Position numbers and translations under genes: made by a program. Below are positions 1-6,379 of a stretch of DNA of 8,421 nucleotides, in pieces. Each line of letters begins with the position of its first letter. Position 1 is the first letter of the stretch. The stretch covers positions 1 through 8,421 of the forward strand of contig CAIYOL010000086.1 in the NCBI GenBank assembly GCA_903927855.1. Direction: 5' to 3'. The DNA is from an uncultured Planctomycetota bacterium. Lineage in GTDB: Bacteria > Planctomycetota > Phycisphaerae > Sedimentisphaerales > Anaerobacaceae. The notes below the pieces were generated by a model. The model did no database searches. It saw only the letters and a program-made list of their open reading frames with translations, and was not told where the DNA came from.

Positions 1-181
1 CATTGCCTACTTGCTGTGTGCCGTTAGTCCCAAGTGCCATAGACGAGGAGTATCCGCTGGGATTCAAATCGATTGCCTGGTAGTTTGCACCTAAAGCAAG
101 GTTTGACGTAGCGGCGGACAGAACCATAGCGGCTAAAAACGCTGGAGTTACGACAGACTTAAGATGTGTTTTTCCTCTCAT
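1..181 (-). CDS. Secreted protein with signal peptide, possible HAF/PEP-CTERM-type repeat protein (5' part only)
   Basis: The first 60 codons of a gene that runs off the left edge. The start ATG (181-179) follows an AAGGAG Shine-Dalgarno with a 6-base spacer, which fixes the start. Residues 1-31 look like a Sec signal peptide: positive MRGKTHLK, a hydrophobic core VVTPAFLAAMVLSAA, and small residues (ALG-A) around 29-32 for cleavage. The mature part begins with YQAIDLNPSGYSSSMALG and then GTQQVG. The pattern of DLNPSG, a serine run, a small-residue A/G stretch and a closing G-x-QQVG resembles the ~30-40-residue repeats of HAF-like extracellular proteins, which often end in a PEP-CTERM anchor. 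The family call is inference because only one unit is visible. It is exported and its role is unknown. It has its own promoter, so it is probably transcribed separately from the efflux operon upstream. Confidence 0.72.
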   Translation of the reverse strand, partial: MRGKTHLKSVVTPAFLAAMVLSAATSNLALGANYQAIDLNPSGYSSSMALGTNGTQQVGN

Positions 182-187
182 ATCCTT

Positions 188-193
188 CTCCTT
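188..193 (-). promoter_or_regulatory. Ribosome binding site AAGGAG for the secreted protein
   Basis: On the minus strand AAGGAG is followed by AAGGAT and then the ATG. The 6-base spacing is near optimal and decides the start codon at 181. Confidence 0.75.
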
Positions 194-202
194 CTCTCTC
201 TT

Positions 203-225
203 GCCTTTAGCCCTTAGTTAAAGGC
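203..225 (-). promoter_or_regulatory. 5'-UTR stem-loop at the predicted start of the transcript
   Basis: A perfect 7-bp inverted repeat, GCCTTTA / TAAAGGC, with a 9-base loop. With the -10 box at 233-238, transcription should start near 226-227, so the RNA would begin almost directly with this hairpin, and about 21 bases would separate it from the start codon. 5'-terminal hairpins can protect mRNA from decay; that role is inference. A hairpin this short can also arise by chance. Confidence 0.4.
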
Positions 226-232
226 GGTTTTA

Positions 233-260
233 ATTATACATTTTCCTGTCTAAAAATCAA
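233..260 (-). promoter_or_regulatory. Sigma70-type promoter for the secreted-protein gene
   Basis: On the minus strand a perfect -10 hexamer TATAAT (238-233) lies 16 bases downstream of TTGATT (260-255), a 4/6 match to the -35 consensus TTGACA. The surrounding DNA is AT-rich, and the position about 50 bases upstream of a well-supported start codon is sensible. No operator was recognised. Confidence 0.65.
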
Positions 261-381
261 GGGAAAACAGAGCCGGTATTGTCATCCGAACAATATTAGC
301 TTTTATAGTTAAGTGTCCATAGAACGGCGTTTTGTTACACTTTTTTTCGGAAAAGTTTGAGAAAATTTGCAGTAAATTCCC
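261..381. other. AT-rich intergenic stretch, nothing recognised
   Basis: Between the PEP-CTERM frame and the promoter of the secreted protein, the sequence has homopolymer runs (for example a T7 run near 342-348) and only weak AT-only dyads such as AATTT/AAATT near 364-378. No GC-rich stem followed by a T-tract was found on the minus strand, so no intrinsic terminator can be called for the operon here. Confidence 0.4.
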
Positions 382-492
382 TTATTCCGCATTCTTGGTT
401 GAAAATCTGCGTTTTCGCAGCAAGGCCAGACTGCCGAGACCGAGCAGAAAGAGTATGGCGGCCGTCGGCTCCAGCGCGGTGTTAGACATCAT
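382..492 (-). CDS. Short PEP-CTERM sorting-tail ORF (possible remnant of a larger gene)
   Basis: A 36-residue open frame starting with a double ATG (492, 489) and ending in TAA at 384-382. Residues 7-29 are a recognisable PEP-CTERM anchor: an E-P pair in LEPTAAILFLLGLG, a hydrophobic transmembrane stretch ending GSLALL, and the basic cluster RKRR. A nine-residue tail, FSTKNAE at its end, follows. This tripartite motif is the known recognition and anchoring signal for exosortase (EpsH/XrtA family), normally at the C-terminus of a long secreted protein. Here there is no signal peptide and no passenger domain: the frame is open back only to about 549, where a TGA closes it, and no convincing Shine-Dalgarno precedes the ATGs. 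The upstream open part reads SSASPIVAGRSYVIRS. It is most likely the leftover 3' end of a deleted or frameshifted gene. A genuine micro-protein is possible but less likely. Confidence 0.45.
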   Translation of the reverse strand: MMSNTALEPTAAILFLLGLGSLALLRKRRFSTKNAE

Positions 493-580
493 GCTTCGTA
501 TCACATAGCTTCTGCCAGCAACAATCGGCGAAGCGGAGGAATTAGCGAATCAGAGAATTGGTTTGAAAGGCGCGAGGGCG

Positions 581-606
581 ATTTCAGAGTTCAAATTTCA
601 GACTTC
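581..606. repeat. 12-bp near-perfect direct repeat around the pump stop codon
   Basis: ATTTCAGAGTTC (581-592) and ATTTCAGACTTC (595-606) differ at one base and are separated by AA. The TGA stop of the RND gene (593-591) sits at the junction. It may be a small tandem duplication or polymerase-slippage footprint. No element is attached to it. Confidence 0.5.
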
Positions 607-3600
607 TGCGGCTGGTCCGCAGGAGTGACGTCTTGCCTGGTGTGCTTGAATTTTTGTCTGAAAGTTTCCATATAGAGATAAAACACGGGGGTTACATATA
701 AGGTAAGAGTTTGTGAAAATAGTAAGCCGCCGACAACAGCAAGGCCTAAAGGCCTTCTTGATTCGGCACCAGCACCGAAGCCCATCGCAATCGGCAGGCC
801 GGCCATCAAGGCGGCCATTGTGGTCATCATAATAGGACGGAACCTTATAAGGCAGGCCTCGAAAATAGCATCGTGCGGATTTTTTCCTTCGGTCCGCTGG
901 GCGTCAATGGCGAAGTCAATCATCATAATGCCGTTTTTCTTGACCAGGCCGACAAGCATAATTATCCCGACAAAAGCATATATAGACAGCTCGGTCCTGA
1001 AGACCAGCAATGTAAGCAATGCGCCGAAACCGGCGAAAGGAAGGGCTGAAAGAATAGTAACGGGATGGATGAAACTTTCGTACAAAATACCCAGTACGAG
1101 ATAAATGACAAGAATCGCCAGGACCAGTAATAATCCAAGACCCTTCAAAGAAGACTGGAACGCAGCGGCGGTTCCCTGAAAGCTTGTGTTGATAGTCGAG
1201 GGCAAAGTTTCCTTTGCGAGGCGGTCGATGGCGTCAACTGCGCTGCCGAGCGAAACGCCGGGTTTTAAGTTGAAGGAGATTGTAACGGCAGGCAATTGTC
1301 CCTGATGGTTAATTGTAAGAGGGCTGACGCCGGGGGAAAAGTTTGCCGCGGCGTTCAGTGGAATAAGCTTACCAGTTGTATCGGAGCGGATGTAAAGCAG
1401 ACTTAAAACGGAGGGGTCAAGCTGATATTCAGGAAGCAATTCAGTAATGACGAGGTATTGATTATTAGGCGCAAGTATAGTTGAAACCTGGCCTGAACTG
1501 TAAGCATACGACAGGGCCATTTCAATCTGCTCAGCGGTGACGCCGAGGCTTGCGGCCTTATATCTTTGAATGTTGATACTAACTTTGGGATTTTTGATTT
1601 GTAAGTCGCTGGCAATATCCTGAAAGCCGGGCAGGGACTGGATTTTCTGCTCCATTATGGCGGCGTATTTATATAGTTCCTCCGTATCGGGAGATTGAAG
1701 CGTGTACTGATACTGGCTTCTGGCCGCACGGCCTCCCAACTGAATAGTCGGAGGATTTTGCATATAGACTTTGATGCCCGGCACAGTAGCCAAGTCATTT
1801 CGCCACTTTTGAATCAGCTCATCGACAGAGAATTTGCGTTCTGATTTAGGTTTGAGACGAATAAAGAATGAGCCGATGTTGCTCCCAGAACTACCGCGGG
1901 AGCCGGCACTAGACATAAACGAATCGATTTCGGGCATTTTCTGCAAGACGGCGTTAACCGCCTTTTGGTGCTCGAACATTGATTTATAAGAAATTCCCTG
2001 CGGGCCTTCAGTAGAACCGGATATCTGGGCGCGGTCTTCGCTGGGTAAAAATCCTTTTGGAAGCCAGATAAACAGAAAGATGGTACCGGCCAGAATAACA
2101 GCAGAGAAAAGCATAGAGCTTCGTTTATTAACGAGGACCCATCGGAGCGTGCGCTCATAAAAGGCGAGCATACGTTTATAAATTCGCTCGGAATATTCAA
2201 ACGCTTTGCTGTGATGAATTTCCTGAGGCGGGCGGAGAAAACGGCTGGCAAGCATAGGGGTGAGGGTAAGCGCGACAAAACCCGAGACCAGAACAGCGGT
2301 GCCGATGGTGACGGCAAATTCACGGAAAAGCCTTCCGACGAGACCACCCATAAAAAGGATAGGGATAAAGACGGCAGCCAGAGAGAGGGTCATACTTATG
2401 ATGGTAAAACTGATTTCTTTTGCGCCGTCAATGGAAGCCATTAAACGAGACTTTCCCATTTCCATATGGCGGACGATATTTTCGAGCATAACAATGGCGT
2501 CATCGACAACGAAACCAACCGACAAAGTCAGAGCCATCAAAGACAAATTATCCAGACTATAATCGAGCAGATACATAACCATAAATGTGCCGACTATCGC
2601 CATCGGAAGAGCAAGGCTTGGAATAACGGTAGCGGAAACATTGCGGAGGAAAATGAATATAACAAGAACAACCAAAACCAGCGTCAGCAATAATGTAAAC
2701 TGGACATCGCGAACCGAATCTTTAATTGGAATGGAACGGTCAATCAGGATTTTTACAGAGACGGAAGCAGGCAGTTTTTCGGCGAAAGAGGGCAGAAGCG
2801 CCTTGACGGCATTTGCGACTTCAACGGTATTGGTGCCGGGCTGGCGCTGGACGGCCAGAATTATGGCCCTTTTCTGAGAATTGCTGTCAACGTACCAGGC
2901 GGCGACTTTATCATTTTCGACACTGTCGAAGACGTGGGCGATTTGGTCGAGGCGAACGGGCGAGCCGTTTCGATAAGCGACGATTAAAGGGCGGTAAGCA
3001 TCGGCGTCATTGAGCTGTCCGGAAGCTTCGACGGTAAAGGCGCGATTAGGCCCATATAAAACTCCTGTGGGCAGATTTGCATTTCCTTTTTGAATGGCGG
3101 CGACCGCCTCGTTGATACCCATGCCGAGGCGCGACAGGACCATTGGGTCAAATTGAATTCTTACGGCATACTTTTGTGAGCCGTAAACCTGTACCTGTGC
3201 AACTCCGCTGACCATTGAGATTCTCTGAGCCATTAACGTTTGGCCGTATTCATCCAGAGAAGACAAGGGCTGAGTAGGACTAGTCAGGGCGATAAATAAA
3301 ATCGGCTGGTCGGCGGGATTAACTTTCTGATAGCTGGGCGGGCTTGGCATATTCTGCGGCAGCCGGCGAAGAGTCTGAGCGATAGCGGCCTGGACGTCCT
3401 GAGCGGCGGCGTCTATATCGCGGTTAAGGGCGAACTGGATTGTTATCTGAGTGCTTCCGAGGGCGCTGGCCGAAGTCATAGAGTCGATTCCGGCGATAGT
3501 TGAAAACTGTTTTTCGAGTGGAGTCGCAACGGCGGCGGCCATCGTTTCGGGGCTTGCACCCGGCAGAGAGGCGGAAACCTGGATGGTGGGAAAATCAACA

Positions 3601-3716
3601 TTCGGTAAATCACTGACAGGAAGCAGACGGAAAGCCGCGATGCCGAAAATCAATATGGCGGACATAACGAGGGTTGTCATTATCGGCCGATTAATAAACA
3701 GGGATGTAAAATTCAT
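591..3716 (-). CDS. RND-family (HAE1) multidrug efflux pump, MdtB/MdtC-like inner-membrane subunit
   Basis: Inner-membrane proton/drug antiporter that would export lipophilic or amphiphilic compounds through the adaptor and outer-membrane factor encoded just upstream. At 1041 residues it is the normal full length. TM1 is near residues 10-30, followed by a large periplasmic half (about 35-335), TM2-6 (about 338-490), TM7 (about 535-553), a second periplasmic half (about 555-855) and TM8-12 (about 858-1015), the usual duplicated 12-helix plan. The proton-relay aspartate pair is present in GFVVDDAIV (D405, D406), and the partner lysine lies in VGLVKKNGIMMIDFA (K926/K927). The conserved arginine region IRFRPIMMTTMAALMAG is near 957-973. 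LPGASPETMA near 51 and NLSLMALTLSVGFVVDDA match the MdtB/MdtC branch better than AcrB by recollection. The ATG at 3716 is 12 bases after the adaptor's stop, with a weak AAGG overlapping that stop, so translation is probably coupled. MdtB and MdtC work as a pair, but only one pump gene follows here, so it presumably forms homotrimers. No key residue is missing. The substrate cannot be read from the sequence. Confidence 0.95.
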   Translation of the reverse strand: MNFTSLFINRPIMTTLVMSAILIFGIAAFRLLPVSDLPNVDFPTIQVSASLPGASPETMAAAVATPLEKQFSTIAGIDSMTSASALGSTQITIQFALNRDIDAAAQDVQAAIAQTLRRLPQNMPSPPSYQKVNPADQPILFIALTSPTQPLSSLDEYGQTLMAQRISMVSGVAQVQVYGSQKYAVRIQFDPMVLSRLGMGINEAVAAIQKGNANLPTGVLYGPNRAFTVEASGQLNDADAYRPLIVAYRNGSPVRLDQIAHVFDSVENDKVAAWYVDSNSQKRAIILAVQRQPGTNTVEVANAVKALLPSFAEKLPASVSVKILIDRSIPIKDSVRDVQFTLLLTLVLVVLVIFIFLRNVSATVIPSLALPMAIVGTFMVMYLLDYSLDNLSLMALTLSVGFVVDDAIVMLENIVRHMEMGKSRLMASIDGAKEISFTIISMTLSLAAVFIPILFMGGLVGRLFREFAVTIGTAVLVSGFVALTLTPMLASRFLRPPQEIHHSKAFEYSERIYKRMLAFYERTLRWVLVNKRSSMLFSAVILAGTIFLFIWLPKGFLPSEDRAQISGSTEGPQGISYKSMFEHQKAVNAVLQKMPEIDSFMSSAGSRGSSGSNIGSFFIRLKPKSERKFSVDELIQKWRNDLATVPGIKVYMQNPPTIQLGGRAARSQYQYTLQSPDTEELYKYAAIMEQKIQSLPGFQDIASDLQIKNPKVSINIQRYKAASLGVTAEQIEMALSYAYSSGQVSTILAPNNQYLVITELLPEYQLDPSVLSLLYIRSDTTGKLIPLNAAANFSPGVSPLTINHQGQLPAVTISFNLKPGVSLGSAVDAIDRLAKETLPSTINTSFQGTAAAFQSSLKGLGLLLVLAILVIYLVLGILYESFIHPVTILSALPFAGFGALLTLLVFRTELSIYAFVGIIMLVGLVKKNGIMMIDFAIDAQRTEGKNPHDAIFEACLIRFRPIMMTTMAALMAGLPIAMGFGAGAESRRPLGLAVVGGLLFSQTLTLYVTPVFYLYMETFRQKFKHTRQDVTPADQPQKSEI

Positions 3717-3728
3717 AGCAGCGCCGCC

Positions 3729-4865
3729 TTATTTCTTCTCGGATGTTTTTATTTGAATTTTTGCGCCGTCTGTCAATCGAAGCTGGCCATCAGTGACGAC
3801 CACTTCTTTAGCCTTTATGCCATCGACAACTGTCTGACCATCAAGGGTCCTTTTGGCGGTGACAAGCCTTAGCTCAACCGTCTGGTCGGGTTTGACTACG
3901 TAAATGAATTGTCCGGTCTGACCGTTCTGTACGGCCTCAGACGGGACCAGGACGGCGTCTTTAATGATGCTGAGCACCAGGCGGACTTTAACGAATTGGC
4001 CCGGCCAGAAGTAACGGTCGGTGTTAGGCACAGTGGCGCGGAGTCTGATTGTGCCGGTTTCCTGCTTGACGGCATTATCCAGAAACGTCAGGTTTCCTTC
4101 GCGGGCGTTGGCGTCAGGTTTGTCGGGCGGCTTGACATAAGCTTTCAATTCGCCCTTTGCCATTTCCTGCCGAACGGACTCAAGGTCCTGCTCGGTAACG
4201 GTAAAGTCGGCATAGATTGGGTCAAGCTGCTGAATGACCAGGAGAACGGCGCCGGCGTCGGTGCTGTTGGCAATTACTACATTGCCGATATCTACACAAC
4301 GCTGCCCCGCCCGGCCGTCAATAGGTGAACATATAGAACAGTATTCGAGGTTCACCTGTGCCGTTTGCACTGCGGCCTGGTCGGCCTGTACCTGTGCCTC
4401 GGCAAGTATTACGGCATTTTGCTTGGTATCATAGCCATCCTGGGAGATGGCGCCGGTTGGGAGAAGCTCCTTGACGCGTTCGAAAGTCGCTTTAGCCAGG
4501 TTCAGTGATGCAGTGCTCTGCGTCAAACTTGCCTGTGCTTGTTTGAGGGCCGCTTCGTAAGGGCGCGGGTCGATAGTAAAAAGCGGGTCGCCTTTTTTCA
4601 GGTCTGCCCCATCGGTGAAATGTATTTTAGTGATTTGGCCGGAAACCTGCGGACGAATCGAGACAATCTCGTGTGCGGTGCAGGTTCCAATCTCATCGAT
4701 ATATACAGGAACATCCTGTGAGAGGGCCTCAGATACAGATACCCATGCAGGCTGTCGCTCAACTGCCGCCTGTTTTTTCCTACAGCCGGTAAACGCCAGT
4801 GCGACCAGCAGCAGTGAGATTATCATCGCGGCTATTTTTCCCGATGTTCGTAAATTTGTATTCAT
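3729..4865 (-). CDS. RND efflux periplasmic adaptor (membrane fusion) lipoprotein, AcrA/MdtA-like
   Basis: Periplasmic adaptor that bridges the RND pump encoded immediately downstream to an outer-membrane channel. It has 378 residues, typical for the family. Residues 8-28 form a lipoprotein signal ending AFTGC, with C28 the likely lipidated cysteine. Phe at -3 is less usual than Leu, so lipidation is likely but not certain. The order of domains is: first half of the barrel-sandwich (lipoyl-like) domain at about 65-100 (IRPQVSGQITKI), a coiled-coil hairpin at about 101-172 rich in Ala and Gln, second barrel-sandwich half at about 173-198 (SPIDGRAGQR), beta-barrel domain about 210-300, and a membrane-proximal domain to the end. 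Four extra cysteines (C62, C176, C179, C190) lie in the barrel-sandwich region, where AcrA-type proteins usually have other residues. The gene starts 31 bases after the outer-membrane factor. The Shine-Dalgarno is poor: GGGAT lies close to the ATG, and CAGGA is too far upstream. Confidence 0.93.
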   Translation of the reverse strand: MNTNLRTSGKIAAMIISLLLVALAFTGCRKKQAAVERQPAWVSVSEALSQDVPVYIDEIGTCTAHEIVSIRPQVSGQITKIHFTDGADLKKGDPLFTIDPRPYEAALKQAQASLTQSTASLNLAKATFERVKELLPTGAISQDGYDTKQNAVILAEAQVQADQAAVQTAQVNLEYCSICSPIDGRAGQRCVDIGNVVIANSTDAGAVLLVIQQLDPIYADFTVTEQDLESVRQEMAKGELKAYVKPPDKPDANAREGNLTFLDNAVKQETGTIRLRATVPNTDRYFWPGQFVKVRLVLSIIKDAVLVPSEAVQNGQTGQFIYVVKPDQTVELRLVTAKRTLDGQTVVDGIKAKEVVVTDGQLRLTDGAKIQIKTSEKK

Positions 4866-4896
4866 AATTCAAAATCCCGCGATAGTTTCCTGAAAG

Positions 4897-6345
4897 TTAT
4901 TTTACGCCAGCAGGCAAATTGGGTTCGTTTTTAATCTGAACGGCGTCAGTTTTTTCTTCTTCCCAGCCGCCGCCAAGAGCTTTATAAAGGGTAACCAAAT
5001 CCGTAGATAGGTTACTGGTACTCTGTACCAAAGAATCCTCAGAAGTATAGAGAGAACGCTGCGAGACCAATACACTGAGAAAATCGGTTTGTCCCTGAGA
5101 GTAAAGCTGGGTAGATAAATCCACCGCCTTGCGGTTGGCGGTGACAGTATCCTGAAGAGCCTTGTTGCGCTGCTGCTCTTTAGAGTAAGCGATGAGAGCA
5201 TCTTCAACATCCTGAAGGGCGGTAAGAACAGCTTTTTGATAAGTCAGCCTTGCCTGCTCGGTAAGCGCCTTTTGAACTTCGATGTTGGCGCTGACACTGC
5301 CGGCGTTGAATATTTGCCAGTCGACGGACGGGCCGACAGACCAGAAACTATTATGCGAATTCACCAAGTTGCCGAGGCCGTTGCTTTGATAGCCCGCGGA
5401 GCCGGTGAGATTAAATTTGGGGAACAAATCCGCGGTCGCTACGCCAATGCGGGCAGTAGCGGCGTGTATTTGGGCTTCTGCCCTGCGAATATCCGGACGG
5501 CGTCGAAGTAAATCCGAAGGGAGTTCGGCCGGCAGGGCAGGCGGAGTAACAGGAATCGTGGAAACCGGTGATAACTCTTCCAATAAAGTCGCCGGCTCCT
5601 GGCCGAGCAATATGCTCAGGGTGTAAATGGTTTGCTGAGCGGAAGTTTCCAGAACAGGAATCTGCGAGAGGGTGGTTCCTGCCTGGGCATCGGCATTAGC
5701 GACGTCAAGCGCCCCTACTAATCCGCTGCTGAACCTCTGCCGTGTCAGCTCGGCGGTATGCTGCTGAGCCTTGAGGTTGTTTTGGGCAATGACAATTTCC
5801 TGCTGGAAGCCGCGAAGCTCGATGTAGTTCAGTGCGACCTCGCCGGCAAGGGTTACGAGGACATCTCTTTGGTCTTCGACGGCGGCCCGAATATCCGCTT
5901 CTGAGGCTTCCACATCACGGCGGATGCCGCCAAAAATATCCAGCTCCCAAACGGCATCCAATCCTGTCTTCCATAAGTTGCGTCTCATTGGAGAAGTTTT
6001 AGCGGAACCCGCAGTCTGGCTGTGAGCATAGGAGCCTGTGGCGTCGAGGGTGGGCCATAGTCCTGCAGAGACAACGTTTCTTGCCGCACGCGCCTGGCGG
6101 AGCCTTGATTCGGCCTGTTTCAAATCAAGATTGGATGTTACCGCTCTATTAATCAGCGAAGTTAAATTCGGGTCGTTAAATTGGGTCCACCAGCGAACAA
6201 TGTCCGTAGGTCCGGTCTTTTGTCCGTCGATGCCAACCCATGAAGACGGAACGGATGTTTTGGATGGTTTAAAATTTGGGCCGACCATACAGCCGGTCAG
6301 AAAAAAGACAGATATACACAGTAAGATATAATTTAAGAGCCGCAT
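4897..6345 (-). CDS. Outer-membrane efflux lipoprotein, NodT/OprM family (TolC-like channel)
   Basis: Forms the trimeric outer-membrane and periplasmic tunnel through which tripartite pumps expel substrate. I start it at ATG 6345, giving 482 residues: an AGGAGG lies 11 bases upstream, and this Met begins a clear lipoprotein signal, MRLLNYILL through FLTGC, with a canonical LTGC lipobox and C19 lipidated. The same frame is open back to an ATG at 6456, but that would overlap the permease gene and add 37 residues of non-signal sequence. After the lipobox, MVGPNFKPS is typical of the family. Two repeated OEP domains follow, at about residues 60-250 and 275-455. The second begins with the hallmark LPSDLLRRRPDIRRAE, and each repeat carries the helical and strand elements that make half of a barrel/tunnel monomer. 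The gene is 34 bases downstream of the MacB-type permease and 31 bases upstream of the adaptor, so it could serve both the ABC and the RND engine. Confidence 0.94.
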   Translation of the reverse strand: MRLLNYILLCISVFFLTGCMVGPNFKPSKTSVPSSWVGIDGQKTGPTDIVRWWTQFNDPNLTSLINRAVTSNLDLKQAESRLRQARAARNVVSAGLWPTLDATGSYAHSQTAGSAKTSPMRRNLWKTGLDAVWELDIFGGIRRDVEASEADIRAAVEDQRDVLVTLAGEVALNYIELRGFQQEIVIAQNNLKAQQHTAELTRQRFSSGLVGALDVANADAQAGTTLSQIPVLETSAQQTIYTLSILLGQEPATLLEELSPVSTIPVTPPALPAELPSDLLRRRPDIRRAEAQIHAATARIGVATADLFPKFNLTGSAGYQSNGLGNLVNSHNSFWSVGPSVDWQIFNAGSVSANIEVQKALTEQARLTYQKAVLTALQDVEDALIAYSKEQQRNKALQDTVTANRKAVDLSTQLYSQGQTDFLSVLVSQRSLYTSEDSLVQSTSNLSTDLVTLYKALGGGWEEEKTDAVQIKNEPNLPAGVK

Positions 6346-6356
6346 AAAACTGAAAT

Positions 6357-6362
6357 CCTCCT
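6357..6362 (-). promoter_or_regulatory. Ribosome binding site AGGAGG that sets the outer-membrane factor start
   Basis: A perfect AGGAGG in the 34-base gap after the permease stop, with an 11-base spacer to ATG 6345. It supports this start over the in-frame ATG at 6456 inside the permease gene. A second upstream in-frame ATG near 6387 also lies inside the permease gene. Confidence 0.75.
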
Positions 6363-6379
6363 TATGCAAATAGTTTAAA

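Noticed and set aside
340..378. Possible intrinsic terminator in the T-rich/A-rich stretch
   Set aside because: Pairing is weak and AT-only (ACTTTT/AAAAGT, AATTT/AAATT), and there is no GC-rich stem followed by a T-run in the minus-strand direction.
820..1104. 94-codon plus-strand frame opposite the RND C-terminal membrane region
   Set aside because: It is antisense to the conserved TM10-TM12 segment that includes the KKNGIMMIDFA motif. It is a shadow frame only.
1814..2347. 177-codon open frame on the minus strand inside the RND gene
   Set aside because: It is an out-of-frame shadow of a fully intact, motif-rich pump gene. Its translation has no recognisable domain and no ribosome binding site was seen.
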